Shown: piece by piece, positions 1 to 7,535 of the stretch
How the letters are laid out: each line of letters begins with the position of its first letter
Numbering within the stretch: the first letter of the stretch is position 1
Source: Lysinimonas soli
GTDB lineage: Bacteria > Actinomycetota > Actinomycetes > Actinomycetales > Microbacteriaceae
Length of the DNA stretch: 64,000 nt
Reading direction: 5' to 3'
Assembly (NCBI RefSeq): GCF_042655435.1
Contig: NZ_JBHSMG010000002.1
Coordinates: 186,001-250,000 of the forward strand
The notes under the pieces: model-generated
Seen by the model: only the letters and a program-made list of their open reading frames with translations
Told to the model about the DNA's origin: nothing
Databases searched by the model: none
Made by a program: the position numbers and the translations under genes

Positions 1-2
1 CC

Positions 3-1922
3 GTGACCCTCAAGTCCTGGCTACTCGTCGGCCTCCGCAACGAATCCGGTGCGCACCCGGGCTCGTATGCCGAGGCCCCCGTGAAGAAGAGCCCCTGGTG
101 GCGGGTCATGACCCTCACCGGAGTGGACTACTTCTCTTCGCTCGGCTACCAGCCCGCGATCGCCGCCCTCGCGGCCGGCCTGCTCTCGCCACTCGCGACG
201 ATCGTGCTCGTGCTGCTGACCGTGTTCGGAGCGCTTCCCGTATACCGCCGGGTCGCGAGAGAGAGCTTCAAGGGCGAGGGATCGATCGCGATGCTCGAGA
301 GGCTGCTGCCCTGGTGGGGCGGCAAGCTCTTCGTGCTCGTGCTGCTGGGCTTCGCCGCGACCGACTTCATGATCACCATCACGCTGTCGGCGGCGGATGC
401 CGCGGCACACGCGATCCAGAATCCGCTCGTGCCGAGCTGGTTGCACGGCACCCAGATCCCCGTCACCCTGGTGCTCGTCGGTCTGCTCGCGATCGTCTTC
501 CTACGCGGCTTCCGGGAGGCGATCAATATCGCCGTGGTGCTCGTCGTGGTCTATCTGGCACTCAACGCGATCGTGGTCGCCGTGTCGTTGGCCCACGTCG
601 CCGGCAACGCGGTCGTCATCACCGACTGGTGGGCGGCGCTCACCGCGCAGCACGGCAACATCTTCGTGATGGTCGGCATCTCGCTGATCGTCTTCCCCAA
701 GCTCGCCCTGGGTCTGTCGGGCTTCGAGACCGGCGTCGCGGTGATGCCGCTCGTCAAGGGTGACGCGGGCGATACCGCGCAGAAGCCGCTCGGCCGCATC
801 CGCGGCACACGCAAGCTGCTGACCGCCGCCGCCGTCATCATGAGCGCGTTCCTCATCACCTCGAGCTTCACGACGACGCTGCTGATTCCGCAGAAGGAGT
901 TCCAGCCCGGCGGCCAGGCCAACGGACGCGCGCTCGCATTCCTCGCGCACGAGTATCTGGGGCCCGTGTTCGGAACCGCCTACGACGTGAGCACCATCTG
1001 CATCCTGTGGTTCGCGGGTGCGTCGGCCATGGCGGGGCTGCTGAACCTGGTTCCCCGGTTCCTGCCGCGGTACGGCATGGCACCGCAGTGGGCCGCGGCG
1101 GTGCGGCCGCTCGTGCTGGTCTTCACGGCGATCGCGGTGATCGTGACGCTCGTGTTCCAGGCCAACGTCGACGCGCAGGGTGGCGCGTACGCCACGGGCG
1201 TGCTCGTGCTGATCACCTCGGCCTCGGTCGCGGTGTTCCTCTCGGCCCTGCACAAGAAGCAGCGCGCCGCCGCGATCGGGTTCGCCGTCGTCTCGGCGGT
1301 GTTCGCCTACACGACGGTCGTCAACGTGATCGAACGGCCGGACGGCGTGCGCATCGCGGGGCTCTTCATCCTCGGCATCCTGGTGGTGTCGATCGTCTCG
1401 CGCGTGCAACGCTCGTTCCAACTGCGCGCGATCTCGGTCACGCTGGATGCCGCGGCCCTCGACTTCGTCACGGAGGATGCCGAAGACACCGGCGCGGTGC
1501 GGGTCGTCGCCAACGAGCCCGACGACGGTTCCCAGGACGAATACCGCATCAAGGTCGCCGAGGAGCGGCGCGACTCCGGCATCCCGCAACGCTCGGCCGT
1601 CATCTTCCTCGAGGTGCACCCGGCCGACTCCTCCGACTTCGAGGAGGATCTCGTGGTGGAGGGCGTCGTGCGCTACGGCTACCGTGTGCTCCGAGTGACG
1701 AGCGGGAATGTGCCGAACACGATCGCCGCGATCCTGCTCGAGATCCGCGACGCCACGGGGGTGGTGCCCGACATCTACTTCGAGTGGACCGAGGGCAGCC
1801 CGATCTCGAACATGTTCCGCTACCTCGTGACGGGAGGCGGCGAGGTCGCGCCCGTCACCCGCGAGGTGCTGCGGCGGGCCGAGCCCGACCCGCACCGCCG
1901 CCCCGACGTGCACGTCAGTTAG
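3..1922 (+). CDS. APC-superfamily amino-acid permease
   Basis: A 639-residue polytopic membrane protein of the amino acid-polyamine-organocation (APC) family, expected to move amino acids or related solutes across the cytoplasmic membrane. About a dozen hydrophobic segments fill residues 35-475, starting after the motif TGVDYFSSLGYQPA, which resembles the conserved first-helix region of these permeases. The last ~160 residues are hydrophilic and acidic and probably form a cytoplasmic domain. The reading begins at a GTG at base 3, two bases from the window edge, so the real start could lie outside. Substrate cannot be read from sequence. A hairpin follows the stop codon. Confidence 0.8.
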   Translation: MTLKSWLLVGLRNESGAHPGSYAEAPVKKSPWWRVMTLTGVDYFSSLGYQPAIAALAAGLLSPLATIVLVLLTVFGALPVYRRVARESFKGEGSIAMLERLLPWWGGKLFVLVLLGFAATDFMITITLSAADAAAHAIQNPLVPSWLHGTQIPVTLVLVGLLAIVFLRGFREAINIAVVLVVVYLALNAIVVAVSLAHVAGNAVVITDWWAALTAQHGNIFVMVGISLIVFPKLALGLSGFETGVAVMPLVKGDAGDTAQKPLGRIRGTRKLLTAAAVIMSAFLITSSFTTTLLIPQKEFQPGGQANGRALAFLAHEYLGPVFGTAYDVSTICILWFAGASAMAGLLNLVPRFLPRYGMAPQWAAAVRPLVLVFTAIAVIVTLVFQANVDAQGGAYATGVLVLITSASVAVFLSALHKKQRAAAIGFAVVSAVFAYTTVVNVIERPDGVRIAGLFILGILVVSIVSRVQRSFQLRAISVTLDAAALDFVTEDAEDTGAVRVVANEPDDGSQDEYRIKVAEERRDSGIPQRSAVIFLEVHPADSSDFEEDLVVEGVVRYGYRVLRVTSGNVPNTIAAILLEIRDATGVVPDIYFEWTEGSPISNMFRYLVTGGGEVAPVTREVLRRAEPDPHRRPDVHVS

Positions 1923-1927
1923 TTCCG

Positions 1928-1952
1928 TCGCGCCGCCGCTTCTGCGGCGCGA
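1928..1952. terminator. Hairpin between convergent genes
   Basis: Nine-base perfect inverted repeat TCGCGCCGC / GCGGCGCGA with a 7-base loop, six bases after the permease stop and before the end of the convergent minus-strand gene. No T-tract follows. The position fits a shared terminator. Confidence 0.6.
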
Positions 1953-1977
1953 GTGGGGCCGTGTGACGTGAACGCGA

Positions 1978-2538
1978 TTAGAACTTGCGCAGGAACGGCC
2001 AGGGTGACCGCATCCGGATCAGCAGCAGTGCCGGCACGAGGATGTACGGCAGGTTGAAGGCGAGGAAGACGAGCGGATTCGGCGTGCGCTCGGCGGCGCT
2101 TCCGAAGAACTCGACCCCGAAGATCGGGATGCCGGTGAGCGAGATGATCATCGTCGCGTAGATCACGGAGGGCAGTTGGATGCGGTTCCAGCCCTTGGCC
2201 AGCGAGATGATCAGGATGACGTAGAACCCCACGTAGATGAACGCCGAGGTGCCGCTGATGAACCGCAGCCACACCGGGTGCGACTGGTACAGCGGGTCGA
2301 AGTTCGAGGCGTACCAGTAGTTCCACTGCACCAGGATGTTGCTCGAGTTCGCCACCTGGTCGAGGCCGAGGCCCTCGACCGAGTCGCTGATGATGCAGGT
2401 GACGATGAAGACGCTAAAGATGCAGAGGAAGAAGATGTCGATCGGTCGCTGACGCAACGGCAGCGACACGGGTGCAGGGGGTGCACCCGTCGCAGTGGCC
2501 GCGCCGTCGGCCGTCGGACTACTCGTCGACACCGACAT
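1978..2538 (-). CDS. EXPERA/TMEM97-like four-helix membrane protein
   Basis: A 186-residue protein with a short hydrophilic N-terminus and four membrane helices. Segment order and motifs match the EXPERA fold (emopamil-binding protein, sigma-2 receptor/TMEM97): RPIDIFF at the first helix, an Asp in IISDSVEG, the WYASNFDPLYQ...PVWLRF loop, PSVIYATMIISLTGIPI in helix 3 and PYILVPALLLIRMRSPW at the C-terminus. The last two closely resemble the ends of eukaryotic TMEM97. Eukaryotic members bind or isomerise sterols; the bacterial role is unknown. The ATG at 2538 lies inside the 3' end of the upstream gene (20-bp overlap), suggesting translational coupling. The family call rests on pattern memory, not alignment. 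Confidence 0.65.
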   Translation of the reverse strand: MSVSTSSPTADGAATATGAPPAPVSLPLRQRPIDIFFLCIFSVFIVTCIISDSVEGLGLDQVANSSNILVQWNYWYASNFDPLYQSHPVWLRFISGTSAFIYVGFYVILIISLAKGWNRIQLPSVIYATMIISLTGIPIFGVEFFGSAAERTPNPLVFLAFNLPYILVPALLLIRMRSPWPFLRKF

Positions 2539-3088
2539 CGACCGAGCCGGGGTCGCCCAGGTCTTCGATCCAGAGGTCGTCGTCGGCCCGGAGCGTCTGC
2601 CATGCCGCGTACAGCACGCCTGCCGCCGCGACCGCACCGAGCCCGATGAGGATGTACCTGCCCGGTCCCGCCGACTTCCTGGGCGGCTCGACGACGCGCA
2701 GCTTGCGACCGGTCCCTGAGGCGACCGACCCGGCCCGCCGGACGACCTCGCGCACCCGCGGATCCTTCGCGACCTCGAGAAGGGCGAGTGCCGATCCGAT
2801 CGTTCCCGAGAGGGCGGGCAGCACATCGTCGGCGAAGCGTTCGCGAGCCGTCGAGGCGGCGTGCCGGCTCGCGGCGATCCCGCCGGCCATCGCCGGGCGG
2901 ACGCGCTCCTCGTAGGTGTCGCGCACTCGGGGCGCGACCTCCTCGCGGGCGTAGTTCGCAGCCTGGCGGCGCGCATCCTTCAGGACGGCGCTCGCGTGCT
3001 CGATCGCCTCGCGCTGCTCATCCCACAATTCCTCGGCCGAGCGCTTGAGCCGCTTCAGTTCCCGCTGACGCTTGCGTGACAATGACAT
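2519..3088 (-). CDS. Hypothetical single-pass membrane protein with charged helical N-terminus
   Basis: A 189-residue protein of unknown function. Residues 1-70 are strongly charged (MSLSRKRQRELKRLKRSAEE) and predicted helical, possibly coiled coil. Residues 70-130 form an amphipathic helical region with many Ala and Arg. One hydrophobic segment (about 145-163, ILIGLGAVAAAGVLYAAW) is followed by an acidic tail. ATG at 3088 was chosen because upstream in-frame sequence is not protein-like. The gene diverges from the cyclophilin gene and overlaps the EXPERA-like gene by 20 bp. The layout resembles small actinobacterial envelope proteins, but I do not recognise a named family. Confidence 0.7.
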   Translation of the reverse strand: MSLSRKRQRELKRLKRSAEELWDEQREAIEHASAVLKDARRQAANYAREEVAPRVRDTYEERVRPAMAGGIAASRHAASTARERFADDVLPALSGTIGSALALLEVAKDPRVREVVRRAGSVASGTGRKLRVVEPPRKSAGPGRYILIGLGAVAAAGVLYAAWQTLRADDDLWIEDLGDPGSVDVGVDE

Positions 3089-3214
3089 GTCGACCTCCGT
3101 CGTGGTGTCTTCCGCGAACATGCCCATCCTGCCATGCACGCCCGTCCGAGGCGACGGATCGGGGCTGGGCGGCCGCTGGGAGCGCGGTCGGAGACCGCAT
3201 GACAGAATAACGGA

Positions 3215-3754
3215 ATGCCTCTCCACACCGCGGTCGCGACCATCCACACCAACCACGGCGACATCCGGATCAACCTGTTCGGTAACCACGCGCCCATCAC
3301 CGTCGACAACTTCGTCGGCCTGGCGACCGGCGCCAAGGAGTGGACGGACCCCAAGACCGGTGAGAAGAAGAACACCCCGCTCTACGACGGCGTGATCTTC
3401 CACCGCATCATCAAGGACTTCATGCTGCAGGGCGGCGACCCGCTCGGTCAGGGCATCGGCGGTCCGGGTTACAACTTCGACGACGAGATCCACCCCGAAC
3501 TCTCCTTCGCCGAGCCGTACGTGCTCGCGATGGCGAACGCCGGAAAGCAGATGGGTCGTGGCACCAACGGTTCGCAGTTCTTCATCACGACCGTCGCCAC
3601 CCCGTGGCTGCAGGGGAAGCACACGATCTTCGGCGAGGTCGCGGACGACGAGTCGAAGCGCGTCGTCGACGAGATCGAAGCCGTTCCCACCGATGGCCGC
3701 GACGCGCCGCTCGAGCCCGTCGTGATCTCGGGCATCGACATCGCCGAGGTCTAG
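3215..3754 (+). CDS. ppiA: Peptidyl-prolyl cis-trans isomerase (cyclophilin)
   Basis: A 179-residue cytoplasmic cyclophilin that catalyses cis-trans isomerisation of X-Pro bonds. The family core is visible: HAPITVDNFVGLA, the active-site region FHRIIKDFMLQGGDP (catalytic Arg and Phe), MANAGK followed by NGSQFFIT, and WLQGKHTIFGEV. There is no signal peptide. The length suits a single-domain enzyme with a small insertion near residue 45-55 (EWTDPKTGEKK), common in actinobacterial forms. It sits directly before the rhomboid pair: the next GTG follows its stop codon with no gap, so the three are probably co-transcribed. Confidence 0.92.
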   Translation: MPLHTAVATIHTNHGDIRINLFGNHAPITVDNFVGLATGAKEWTDPKTGEKKNTPLYDGVIFHRIIKDFMLQGGDPLGQGIGGPGYNFDDEIHPELSFAEPYVLAMANAGKQMGRGTNGSQFFITTVATPWLQGKHTIFGEVADDESKRVVDEIEAVPTDGRDAPLEPVVISGIDIAEV

Positions 3755-4669
3755 GTGAGCCCGGCCGCGCCGGCCGAGTTGGATCCCTCGGTCTGCTACC
3801 GGCATCCCGACCGCACCAGCTGGACGCTGTGTGAACGGTGCGGCCGCACGATCTGCCCGGAGTGCCAGATCCTGACCCCCTCGGGGGTGCGCTGCCCCGA
3901 CTGCGTGCGCGAGCTCGGCGGCACGGTGCAGTGGACGCCCGCGGGCGGCCCGTCGCGAGCCGAGGCTGCGGCGGCGAAGACCCGCCGAACCCGGGAGCGG
4001 GCGCGGCGCACCGAGCGGCGCCCCCGCTGGCAGCAGGCCGTGCTGCGGGTGCTGCGGCCGGGCGATGCGATTCCCCTCGTGAGCTGGCTGATCGCGGCGA
4101 CGGTCGTCGTGGTCGGCGTCGTCGGGCTCTTCAGCCCGCTGCCGGTCGATCTGCTCGCCGCCAGCCCCCAGTGGTCGTGGCAGGTCTGGCGCTTCGTCAC
4201 GGGCGCGGCGGTCAGCGGCGGCGCGTTGAACCTGATCCTGAGCGTGCTCTTCTTCCTGCTGATCGCTCCGACCTCGGAGCGCGAACTGGGTCGTCGCAAG
4301 TTCTTGATCGTGTTCTTCGCCGCGGTGATCGCAGGCAATGCCTTCGCCGTGCTCGCCGGTATCACCGGCTTCGGACTGTTCGGTGGTCTGTACGGTCTGT
4401 TCGGCTCGACCCTGATCATCGTCTGGCCGTCGCCCGCCGCGCGCACCCAGCTGCTGATCACCATCGCCGTGAACTTCATCATCGCGATCGCGCTCAGCCC
4501 CTCGCTGCTGCCCGAGATCGTCGGCGGACTGATCGCCGGGGCCGGGGCCGGATACCTGATGCACCGCTTCGAAGACACCCCGCGACTCGAGCGACGCGCC
4601 TACCTGATCATCGCCGGGGGGCTGCTCGCGCTGATCGCGCTCGCCGTGCTGCGCTCGGTGCTGCTGTGA
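3755..4669 (+). CDS. Rhomboid-like protein without catalytic residues (pseudo-rhomboid)
   Basis: A 304-residue protein: N-terminal zinc-ribbon/B-box-like segment (residues 14-50, CYRHPDR...CERCGRTICPECQ...CPDC), a basic linker (65-95) and six or so membrane helices. It is clearly a paralogue of the next gene, but none of the rhomboid catalytic positions is kept. By eye alignment the H-x4-H-x3-N set of helix 2 is Ser154, Asn159 and Ser163; the GxSG serine is a Tyr (GLYG, near residue 213); and the helix-6 His is hydrophobic (EIVGG). It should therefore be proteolytically dead, like eukaryotic iRhoms. GTG start immediately after the ppiA stop; its own stop overlaps the next start (GTGA). Confidence 0.85.
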   Translation: MSPAAPAELDPSVCYRHPDRTSWTLCERCGRTICPECQILTPSGVRCPDCVRELGGTVQWTPAGGPSRAEAAAAKTRRTRERARRTERRPRWQQAVLRVLRPGDAIPLVSWLIAATVVVVGVVGLFSPLPVDLLAASPQWSWQVWRFVTGAAVSGGALNLILSVLFFLLIAPTSERELGRRKFLIVFFAAVIAGNAFAVLAGITGFGLFGGLYGLFGSTLIIVWPSPAARTQLLITIAVNFIIAIALSPSLLPEIVGGLIAGAGAGYLMHRFEDTPRLERRAYLIIAGGLLALIALAVLRSVLL

Positions 4670-5568
4670 GCACCCCCGCCCCGGAGGCGGAGACGAGCTA
4701 CGACGTCTGCTACCGGCATCCCGATCGTCCGAGCTACATCCACTGCCAGCGCTGCGGACGCACGATCTGCCCGCAATGCCAGACCCAGGCGGCGGTCGGG
4801 GTGCAGTGCCCCGAATGCGTACGGGAGGGCCGGGCCGAGCTCGCGGCCAGCCGGGGAGGCATCCTGGGCCGTCTCGTCCCGCAGGGCGCTGCGCCGATCG
4901 TGAGTTACCTGCTGATCGGCCTGTGCGTGCTCGCCTACCTGGGTCAGTTGCTCAGCGGGGGCGCCCTCACGGATCCGTGGGCGCTCAATCCGTCGAAGAT
5001 CGCGACAGAGCCGTGGCAGCTGCTCACCTCGGCGTTCATCCACGCCAACCCGATCCACATCCTGTTCAACCTCTACGCCCTGTTCATCTTCGGGCCGGTG
5101 CTGGAGCGGTTCCTCGGTCGGGCGCGTTATCTGGCCATGTACCTGATCGGCGCTCTCGGGGGCAGCGTCGGGGTGGTGCTCGTCTACCAGCTGGCGGTGA
5201 TCACGAACGGGGCCTCGGCGAGCTGGTTGGGCGGCCTTCTTGCGCCCGCGTCGGCCCTCGGGGCATCGGGCGCGATCTTCGCGCTGATCGGCGGCCTGCT
5301 CGTGCTGCATCGCGCGATCGGACTGCAGCCCACCCAGATCGTGGTCGTGGTCGTGGTGAACCTGGCGTTCGGATTCTTCGTGCGCGGGATCGCCTGGCAG
5401 GCCCATCTCGGCGGCTTCGCGGTCGGCGCGGCCATCGCCGCGGTCTACCTCGCGACGCGACGGCCGCAGCAGAAGTCGGCGCAGATCCTGTCAGTCGCGG
5501 GGATCGCGGTCGCCCTGGCGGTTGTGCTCACGCTGTGTGTTGTCAGTCAGCCGGGCGCTTACGCCTGA
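4666..5568 (+). CDS. Rhomboid-family intramembrane serine protease with zinc-ribbon N-terminus
   Basis: A 300-residue membrane protease. An N-terminal zinc-ribbon/B-box-like region (residues 15-51, four CxxC-type cysteine pairs with CYRHPDRP) precedes a six-to-seven-helix rhomboid domain. Helix 2 carries His126, His131 and Asn135 (FIHANPIHILFN), the nucleophile is Ser201 in GASG, and the dyad His247 is in AHLGG. All expected catalytic and oxyanion residues are present. Rhomboids cut substrates inside the membrane; its substrate is unknown. GTG start overlaps the stop of the catalytically dead paralogue by 4 bp, so the pair is probably made together and may associate. Confidence 0.93.
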   Translation: MSTPAPEAETSYDVCYRHPDRPSYIHCQRCGRTICPQCQTQAAVGVQCPECVREGRAELAASRGGILGRLVPQGAAPIVSYLLIGLCVLAYLGQLLSGGALTDPWALNPSKIATEPWQLLTSAFIHANPIHILFNLYALFIFGPVLERFLGRARYLAMYLIGALGGSVGVVLVYQLAVITNGASASWLGGLLAPASALGASGAIFALIGGLLVLHRAIGLQPTQIVVVVVVNLAFGFFVRGIAWQAHLGGFAVGAAIAAVYLATRRPQQKSAQILSVAGIAVALAVVLTLCVVSQPGAYA

Positions 5569-5581
5569 GTAGTGCACAGGC

Positions 5582-5600
5582 TCATCCACAGTGTGGATGA
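5582..5600. repeat. Palindrome of two DnaA-box-like 9-mers
   Basis: TCATCCACA and its exact inverse TGTGGATGA separated by one base, between the rhomboid stop and the crgA stop. Each half differs by one base from the E. coli-type DnaA box TTATCCACA. It may equally be the terminator hairpin of the convergent genes. No cluster of further boxes was seen, so this is not an origin. Confidence 0.4.
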
Positions 5601-5627
5601 ATCACAGCGGTGTAGTTCTTCGAGCGC

Positions 5628-5870
5628 TCAGCGCCAGCGGGTCGTCATCAGGAAGCCGATGAACATGATCCCGAAGCCGACCAGGATGTTCCAGCTGCCG
5701 AGCGCGGGGATCGGCCACTGGGTCTGGCTGAGGTAGAAGACGATGATCCAGATCAGGCCGACGAGCATGAACCCGAACATGATGGGCTTGAACCACACCG
5801 GATTCGGAGCCCGCTCGCCGCTGCGGGTCTCGCCGGATTCCGGCTGGGTGCGTGCGTTGGGACGGGCCAT
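5628..5870 (-). CDS. crgA: Cell division protein CrgA
   Basis: An 80-residue protein with a polar N-terminus (1-24) and two membrane helices (about 30-48 and 58-76), ending TTRWR. The pair of helices with NPVWFKPIMFGFMLVGLIW and the intervening QWPIPALGSWNI region is typical of CrgA, an actinobacterial divisome protein that interacts with FtsZ, FtsQ and penicillin-binding proteins and coordinates septation. Its location beside the pknB/pbpA/rodA cluster is the usual one in the phylum. It is transcribed towards the rhomboid genes and away from the sortase gene. Confidence 0.95.
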   Translation of the reverse strand: MARPNARTQPESGETRSGERAPNPVWFKPIMFGFMLVGLIWIIVFYLSQTQWPIPALGSWNILVGFGIMFIGFLMTTRWR

Positions 5871-5962
5871 GCCGAGAATCCTAACGGACGGATCCCGGCA
5901 ACGACCCGTCCGCCGGCATCTCGCGGCCGCCGTCCAGGGGCCTACGATCTAGAATCGACCTC

Positions 5963-6736
5963 ATGACCCAGCCGGATCAGGACGCGCTCGACGCGGTGCC
6001 GTCGCCTCCCGCTCCTCGTCCCCGGCGCCGTCGCGTCTCGGTCGTCGGCGTTCTCGGCGAGCTGCTCATCACGGCGGGTGTTCTCGTGCTGCTCTTCCTC
6101 GGGTGGCAGCAGTGGCTCAACAACATCATCGTGGGCAACGAGGTGCGCGGGCAGGCGGTGCAGCAGTCCAAGATCTGGGACAAGAGCGGGGCAGTCGCGA
6201 AGCCGGCGGATCCGGCGGACCCGCCGGTCATCTCGGTCGCGCCCGCCAATGCCCAGCGGTTCGCGATGTTGATCGTGCCACGGTTCGGGGCCGACTACTA
6301 CCGGCCGATCGCCGAGGGCACCGGGGTCAAGGACGTGCTCAACAAGGGTGAGCTGGGGCACTACCCCACCACCCAGATGCCGGGCGCCCTCGGCAACTTC
6401 GCCATCGCATCCCACCGTCATGCCTACGGCGGCAATCTGCTCGACGAGAACAAGCTCCAGGTCGGCGACCACATCTTCGTCGAGACCGTCGACGGGTGGT
6501 ACCAGTACTCCTTCCGCAACCTCCAATACGTGAAGCCGACCGGCGTGGGCGTGCTCGACCCGGTCCCCGAGCAGAGCGGCGTCCAGCCGACGGAGCGCTA
6601 CATCACCTTGACGACCTGCAACCCGCTGTTCTCGACCGCCGAGCGCATGATCGCCTACGGCACCTTCGACAAGTTCTTCCCTCGTGCGGGCGGCCCTCCG
6701 GCCGAGATCGCCGCCACCGTGAACGGAAAGGCCTGA
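5963..6736 (+). CDS. srtE: Class E sortase
   Basis: A 257-residue membrane-anchored transpeptidase: basic N-terminus, one membrane helix (about 28-50) and an extracellular sortase domain. The catalytic set is visible: His151 in SHRHAYGG, Cys219 in TLTTC and Arg228 in ERMIAYG. Class E sortases cut LAXTG-type signals and link proteins to peptidoglycan; a gene with such a signal (LALTG) is present at 43564-45486. The ATG at 5963 lies a short distance after crgA's divergent promoter region. The stop overlaps the next small gene by one base, giving an operon sortase - small membrane protein - amidotransferase. Confidence 0.93.
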   Translation: MTQPDQDALDAVPSPPAPRPRRRRVSVVGVLGELLITAGVLVLLFLGWQQWLNNIIVGNEVRGQAVQQSKIWDKSGAVAKPADPADPPVISVAPANAQRFAMLIVPRFGADYYRPIAEGTGVKDVLNKGELGHYPTTQMPGALGNFAIASHRHAYGGNLLDENKLQVGDHIFVETVDGWYQYSFRNLQYVKPTGVGVLDPVPEQSGVQPTERYITLTTCNPLFSTAERMIAYGTFDKFFPRAGGPPAEIAATVNGKA

Positions 6737-6897
6737 TGTACGGCGCACTGTGGCGCGTGCTTCCGGGGCCCTGGTGGCTGCGCGTGATGATCCTGCTCGT
6801 CGCCCTGGCGGCGGTGCTCGCGGCGCTGGTGTTCTGGGTCTTCCCCTTCGTGGACCAGTTCACCTCGCCGCCCGACGTGACGGTGACGAACCGATGA
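6736..6897 (+). CDS. Small single-pass membrane protein
   Basis: A 53-residue protein: MYGALWRVLPGPWW, one strongly hydrophobic helix (about residues 16-37) and a short polar tail ending DVTVTNR. ATG overlaps the sortase stop (TGATG) and the stop overlaps the next start (ATGA), so translation of all three is coupled. Small proteins of this kind commonly sit between the class E sortase and the pabA/trpG-like gene in Actinobacteria. Function is unknown; a sortase accessory role is only inference. Confidence 0.8.
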   Translation: MYGALWRVLPGPWWLRVMILLVALAAVLAALVFWVFPFVDQFTSPPDVTVTNR

Positions 6898-7526
6898 CAC
6901 GCGTCCTGGTCGTCGACAACTACGACAGCTTCGTCTACACGCTCAACGGGTATCTGCAGCAGCTCGGTGCCGAGACCGAGGTCGTGCGCAATGACGCGAT
7001 CGCCGAGACCGAAGTGGCGAGCCGCATCGCCGAGTACGACGCGGTTCTGCTCTCACCCGGCCCCGGTACTCCGGCCGCGGCGGGCATCTCGATCCCGGTG
7101 GTGCGCGCGGCCCTGGCCGCGGGTTCCCCGTTGCTCGGCGTCTGCCTCGGTCACCAGGCGATCGCCGAGGCCCTCGGCGCGACCGTGACCCACGCCGACG
7201 AGCTCATGCACGGCAAGACCTCGCTCATCCGCCACGACGAGAGTTCGTTCTACGCCGGCGTGCCACAGCCGTTCCTCGCCACCCGGTACCACTCGCTCGC
7301 CGTCGTCGACGGTACGGTTCCCGACGAACTCGAAGTGACGTCGCGCACCGAGGGAGGCGTCATCATGGGCCTTCGGCACCGCGAGGCGCCGCTGTTCGGC
7401 GTGCAGTTCCACCCCGAGTCGGTGCTGACCGAGGGCGGATACCGCATGCTGGCCAACTGGCTCGTGACGGCGGGCCTGAGCGATGCGGTCGATCGCGCAC
7501 AGGGCCTCAGCCCGCGCGTCGCGTAG
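6894..7526 (+). CDS. pabA: Anthranilate/4-amino-4-deoxychorismate synthase glutamine amidotransferase
   Basis: A 210-residue class I glutamine amidotransferase that supplies ammonia from glutamine to a chorismate-using synthase (tryptophan or folate branch). Visible motifs: VVDNYDSFVY at the N-terminus, LLSPGPGTP, the nucleophile Cys in GVCLGHQAIAEALG, RYHSL, and the His/Glu pair in FGVQFHPESVLTEGG. The full length is normal. The partner large subunit is not next to it. In Actinobacteria this locus is usually annotated trpG or pabA, and sequence alone does not decide. It converges on pknB with only 9 bp between stops. Confidence 0.9.
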   Translation: MTRVLVVDNYDSFVYTLNGYLQQLGAETEVVRNDAIAETEVASRIAEYDAVLLSPGPGTPAAAGISIPVVRAALAAGSPLLGVCLGHQAIAEALGATVTHADELMHGKTSLIRHDESSFYAGVPQPFLATRYHSLAVVDGTVPDELEVTSRTEGGVIMGLRHREAPLFGVQFHPESVLTEGGYRMLANWLVTAGLSDAVDRAQGLSPRVA

Positions 7527-7535
7527 CGCTGGGGC

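Noticed and set aside
2519..4564. Long minus-strand open frame of 681 codons
   Set aside because: Only the C-terminal 189 codons (to 3088) look like protein. The rest lies antisense to ppiA and the rhomboids and is a high-GC shadow frame.
5582..5600. Replication origin
   Set aside because: Only one pair of weak DnaA-like boxes, no A/T-rich tract and no dnaA or dnaN in the window.
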